This document shows, piece after piece, positions 5,766 through 6,747 of a stretch of 6,747 nt of DNA. Both the position numbers and the translations under genes were made by a program. The notes below the pieces were generated by a model. The model worked only from the letters and a program-made list of their open reading frames with translations, did no database searches and was not told the origin of the DNA. This DNA is from Patescibacteria group bacterium UBA6065 (GTDB lineage Bacteria > Patescibacteriota > Minisyncoccia > Phycocordibacterales > UBA6065): NCBI GenBank assembly GCA_002428865.1, contig DIYB01000016.1:13645-20391 (forward strand). The letters are read 5' to 3'. Positions within the stretch are counted from its first letter, which is position 1. Each line of letters starts with the position of its first letter.

Positions 5766-5798
5766 AAAAAAGGCCGACAGTATTTCACTGCCGGCCTT
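5766..5798 (-). terminator. Rho-independent terminator of the speD unit
   Basis: On the minus strand AAGGCCGGCAGT (5798-5787) pairs with ACTGTCGGCCTT (5781-5770), with one G-U wobble and a five-base loop. The stem ends in T residues that continue to 5766, giving a run of six from 5771. It follows the small basic protein gene by about ten bases. The wobble and the T run show leftward use. A + strand reading has no T run. Confidence 0.9.
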
Positions 5799-5807
5799 GA
5801 AAAAAAC

Positions 5808-6002
5808 CTAACGCGGAACGATGACCCTGGTCCGCGAACCGACGAAGAAGAGCCTACCCTTACTCTCGCCTCGCGCATGGACAGCGTTGACATTGAATTG
5901 AATGCCGGTAACACAGTCCTTCTTAATCCGAATCCCCACCTCGCCAGTGGATTTGATCCGGAATCGACCAAGTATCGGAACTTTAGAGAACGTGGTATTC
6001 AT
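5808..6002 (-). CDS. Small basic protein of unknown function, 64 residues
   Basis: I do not recognise this protein. From the ATG at 6002 it has 13 Lys/Arg against 3 Asp/Glu and no membrane segment. Alternating hydrophobic and charged residues (GRFRIKSTGEVGIRIKK, GRLFFVGSRTRVIVPR) suggest a small beta-rich, possibly nucleic-acid-binding fold; that is inference only. Evidence that it is a gene: it follows the speD unit in the same direction, its stop is about ten bases before a strong terminator, and AGGT lies 8 bases before the ATG as a plausible Shine-Dalgarno sequence. The same frame is open further upstream to an ATG at 6134, but that version would overlap the preceding gene and add an unlikely sequence. 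A hairpin (6005-6037) directly precedes the start. A chance open frame in a 3' untranslated region remains possible. Confidence 0.6.
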   Translation of the reverse strand: MNTTFSKVPILGRFRIKSTGEVGIRIKKDCVTGIQFNVNAVHARGESKGRLFFVGSRTRVIVPR

Positions 6003-6004
6003 AG

Positions 6005-6037
6005 GTAAAGACCTGTGACACAGTATCACATCTTTAC
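6005..6037 (-). other. Hairpin covering the ribosome-site region of the small basic protein gene
   Basis: GTAAAGA (6005-6011) pairs with TCTTTAC (6031-6037), and an inner stem pairs 6014-6018 with 6026-6030 after a two-base bulge. On the minus strand no T run follows, so it is not a standard terminator; a T6 run precedes it. It ends two bases before the ATG at 6002 and includes the AGGT motif, so it could limit translation. TGT-GATACT (6030-6022) within it is a weak extended -10. Confidence 0.42.
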
Positions 6038-6051
6038 TAAAAAAGCAAGAT

Positions 6052-6279
6052 CTATTCTGCCTCTGTAGTAGTCGCTTCTGACTCAGTACTCTGCGACTCA
6101 TCTGCACCTTCAGGCACCGTGATGCCGGCCTCACTCACATCAACCACTTCAGCCTCCTCCTCATCACTTTTAATAGTATAAAAATCCCTATTTATCATGG
6201 TTCTCTGATAAGTAAAACCTATCGAGACTGCAATTGCAGCGATGAAGAGTACGGCAAGTATTTTTGAACGAGTATCCAT
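6052..6279 (-). CDS. Small single-pass membrane protein with acidic tail, 75 residues
   Basis: The function is unknown. A short basic N-terminus (MDTRSK) precedes one hydrophobic helix (about 7-24), then TYQRTMINRDFYTIK and a highly acidic tail. From 39 to 75 there are 14 Asp/Glu and no Lys/Arg, with Ser/Thr-rich stretches. The helix could be an uncleaved anchor or signal sequence; no lipobox or clear signal peptidase site is visible. The positive-inside rule does not fix the orientation clearly, because basic residues flank both ends. It starts 6 bases after the speD stop with no Shine-Dalgarno sequence, so translation is probably coupled to speD. Small anchored proteins with acidic low-complexity tails are common in Parcubacteria-like genomes, but no role can be assigned. 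The tight operon position is the main support that it is a real gene. Confidence 0.75.
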   Translation of the reverse strand: MDTRSKILAVLFIAAIAVSIGFTYQRTMINRDFYTIKSDEEEAEVVDVSEAGITVPEGADESQSTESEATTTEAE

Positions 6280-6285
6280 GTCGGT

Positions 6286-6681
6286 TTAAGTGATGTCATT
6301 CGAAGGGTATTTGGTACCCCTTTTTATAAAATTATCCTCGATATACCCAAGTCCAAACGTGCTCTTGAAAAAATCGAGTATGAATCCCCTATCCATTCCG
6401 TTCTTACAGGTATAGACATCAGCGGACACAAACCTTCTCCCAGGAAATGTGTGCACACTGATGTGACTCTCCTCTATGACAACGAAACCGCTCCAACCGC
6501 CAGGATCTTTATTACCGTTACCTTTTGCAAAATATACTACCGGTTCAGCAAGCTTGTGCATTCCAAGCTTTTCAGGTAGATCAGAGAGACATCTCATAAC
6601 AAGCTCCTTGTCGTTGAGCTTATGCACGTCTCCTTCATAGCCATCAATGGTCAAATGTTCTCCAAAATTGACAGTGTTCAT
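6286..6681 (-). CDS. speD: SpeD-family pyruvoyl decarboxylase (annotated as AdoMet decarboxylase; substrate uncertain)
   Basis: A 131-residue member of the class 1b AdoMet decarboxylase family, normally supplying decarboxylated AdoMet for spermidine synthesis. The proenzyme is predicted to self-cleave between Glu71 and Ser72 in EESHISVHTFP, and Ser72 becomes the pyruvoyl group. His77 and Cys92 (in SADVYTC) keep the spacing of Thermotoga maritima S63, H68 and C83, so the catalytic set looks complete. The residue after HTFP is Gly81, where T. maritima has Glu72, which binds the AdoMet ribose; RRF follows instead of the usual YGY-like sequence. Some SpeD homologues are known to act as ornithine or arginine decarboxylases, so the substrate is open. 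No speE is in the window. The start at 6681 gives NFGEHLTIDGY near the N-terminus, matching the family. It is first of a three-gene unit, preceded by an extended -10 at leaderless distance. Confidence 0.93.
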   Translation of the reverse strand: MNTVNFGEHLTIDGYEGDVHKLNDKELVMRCLSDLPEKLGMHKLAEPVVYFAKGNGNKDPGGWSGFVVIEESHISVHTFPGRRFVSADVYTCKNGMDRGFILDFFKSTFGLGYIEDNFIKRGTKYPSNDIT

Positions 6682-6688
6682 CTATCAA

Positions 6689-6697
6689 AGTATACCA
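6689..6697 (-). promoter_or_regulatory. Extended -10 promoter box of the speD unit
   Basis: On the minus strand TGG-TATACT (6697 to 6689) matches the extended -10 consensus with one mismatch in the hexamer and ends 7 bases before the speD ATG. A weak TTGTAG (6719-6714) is 19 bases upstream. It sits just after the terminator at the right edge, as expected for the start of a new unit. Confidence 0.57.
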
Positions 6698-6717
6698 GAG
6701 ACAGAGTAAAATTCTAC

Positions 6718-6747
6718 AAAAAGTGGCGGGGATAAGAGATCCCCGCC
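6718..6747 (-). terminator. Terminator of a leftward gene outside the window
   Basis: GGCGGGGAT (6725-6733) and ATCCCCGCC (6739-6747) form nine pairs around a five-base loop. On the minus strand the stem is followed by AC and five T residues (6722-6718), so it ends a leftward transcript coming from beyond the right edge. The stem may continue past the window end. Confidence 0.75.

Noticed and set aside
5586..6008. 140-codon + strand open frame across the membrane protein start, promoter and terminator
   Set aside because: It runs antisense through a consensus promoter, a terminator and the small basic protein gene, with no start signal and no family motif.
5808..6134. Longer 108-codon version of the small basic protein
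   Set aside because: It would overlap the 75-residue membrane protein gene by 83 bases, and the extra 44 residues look random. The ATG at 6002 has a plausible ribosome site.

Overview
The window looks like part of a small, compact bacterial genome, most likely a Candidate Phyla Radiation (Patescibacteria) lineage of the Parcubacteria kind. This is inferred from the proteins, not from an rRNA: a small pyruvoyl decarboxylase with a C-terminal FIKRGT motif, a multi-pass membrane histidine kinase with a THQLRSPLASMKGY box and no partner regulator, an unusual family of small membrane proteins, and short spacers. The standard code fits (Trp is TGG, and TGA is not needed as a sense codon), which argues against the UGA-recoded Gracilibacteria and Absconditabacteria.

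Layout. At the left edge is the 5' end of hisS, reading leftwards out of the window. The next 325 bases have no convincing protein gene. On the + strand they hold a long imperfect hairpin (448-558), a pyrimidine-rich tract and a clean intrinsic terminator (599-623). This is either a small RNA or an attenuated leader for the only rightward gene, a GNAT acetyltransferase (673-1254). That gene ends at a GC-rich terminator where it converges with tyrS. Everything to the right of it reads leftwards. From upstream to downstream, unit 1 is a SpeD-family decarboxylase (6681-6286), a small acidic-tailed membrane protein (6279-6052), a small basic protein (6002-5808), then a terminator. Unit 2 is one 205-residue multi-pass membrane protein (5700-5083) with a consensus promoter and its own terminator. 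Unit 3 is a protein-arginine-methyltransferase-like enzyme (5019-4180), an orphan sensor histidine kinase (4170-2524) and tyrosyl-tRNA synthetase (2498-1293). A partial terminator at the right edge belongs to a leftward gene outside the window.

Regulation is the most coherent signal. Five of the eight leftward genes (hisS, tyrS, the kinase, the 205-residue membrane protein and speD) have a good -10 box, usually of extended TGN type, ending only 7-8 bases before the ATG. Transcription would then start at or next to the start codon, giving leaderless mRNAs even inside apparent operons. The hisS and tyrS boxes are nearly identical.

The points most worth following are the leaderless promoter layout, the structured RNA at 448-623, the PRMT-type double-E loop in the methyltransferase, and the SpeD homologue that keeps its catalytic triad but lacks the usual AdoMet-ribose glutamate. 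I saw no tRNA, rRNA, insertion sequence, CRISPR array, phage gene or toxin-antitoxin pair. The window does not show an obvious new multi-gene defence-like system.
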